Of a DNA stretch of 64,000 nucleotides, positions 63,983 to 64,000 are shown one piece after another. The first letter of the stretch is position 1; the number at the start of each line of letters is the position of its first letter. A model generated the notes under the pieces. That model made no database searches. It saw only the letters and a list, made by a program, of their open reading frames with translations, and was not told where the DNA came from. The stretch is from NCBI RefSeq assembly GCF_001427285.1, contig NZ_LMFV01000002.1, positions 33,280-97,279 of the forward strand. The letters run 5' to 3'. The translations under genes were made by a program, and so were the position numbers. The DNA comes from Mesorhizobium sp. Root552 (GTDB taxonomy: Bacteria; Pseudomonadota; Alphaproteobacteria; Rhizobiales; Rhizobiaceae).

Positions 63983-64000
63983 ACCCGAGGGCATCCGACA

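Larger units (their letters stand above)
63646..64000. other. 355-bp region after the transglycosylase gene, no gene seen
   Basis: No supported coding sequence. It contains a GC-rich CCCTCTCCCCGC/GCGGGGAGAGGG hairpin (63722-63747), a C/T-rich segment (about 63820-63900) and a small hairpin at 63963-63982. The window ends here, and the next gene is not visible. Confidence 0.5.

Overview
The window is high-GC DNA that is dense with genes. Gene content and order point to the Alphaproteobacteria, order Hyphomicrobiales (Rhizobiales), most likely the Phyllobacteriaceae (Mesorhizobium/Aminobacter-like). The evidence is the rpsF-rpsR-rplI-dnaB-radA-cvpA-purF-SDR order, the rpoZ-rsh-pyrE-DUF2062-acpS-lepB-rnc-era cluster, psd-pssA, rhizobial-type intergenic palindromes and EcfG-like promoter sequence. 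The species assignment is an inference. I saw no tRNA, rRNA, phage, insertion sequence or CRISPR, so this is ordinary chromosome with small accessory insertions. Region 1 (1-11.8 kb, mostly + strand): the end of an unidentified membrane protein, then S6, S18 and L9 ribosomal genes, CFA synthase, a UPF0060 protein and an Rsm22-type methyltransferase, the DnaB helicase, RadA, CvpA, PurF and an SDR oxidoreductase. A 268-bp multi-armed inverted-repeat element sits directly before purF. Region 2 (11.9-24.9 kb): a secreted lectin-like protein, OsmC, two adjacent EamA exporters, an Aas-like acyltransferase/acyl-ACP ligase, the psd-pssA phosphatidylethanolamine pathway, a chromate-resistance pair (rhodanese-ChrB fusion plus ChrA), and an ArsR-Atm1 exporter operon with a palindrome over the regulator's start codon. 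Region 3 (24.9-42.1 kb): a LysM envelope protein, LOG, RarD, and a minus-strand operon cysS-VOC-GFA-pip-cimA (cysteinyl-tRNA, glyoxalase-like, peptidase and isoleucine-pathway functions). Then come SRAP, Nudix, TIGR02301, YgfZ, HD, GST, RibD-like and HxlR genes and several small unknown proteins. Region 4 (42.1-50.1 kb): a RimK-type ATP-grasp ligase translationally coupled to a GNAT/C39-peptidase fusion, an ECF sigma/anti-sigma pair with a candidate self-type promoter, a giant DUF2339 membrane protein and RecO. Region 5 (50.1-64.0 kb): the conserved housekeeping run rpoZ-rsh-pyrE-DUF2062-acpS-lepB-rnc-era in transcription order, a NYN nuclease-like and a family-5 uracil-DNA glycosylase gene, smpB, dapA and a soluble lytic transglycosylase. 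Four copies of a ~120-bp RIME-like palindromic repeat lie at 44.8, 50.1, 51.0 and 60.3 kb. All have the same orientation and each starts 0-12 nt beyond the stop codon of a minus-strand gene. Two of them bracket an AhpD-like gene that separates era from recO. An 8-bp tandem repeat (CAGTAGGG) lies between the UDG and smpB genes.
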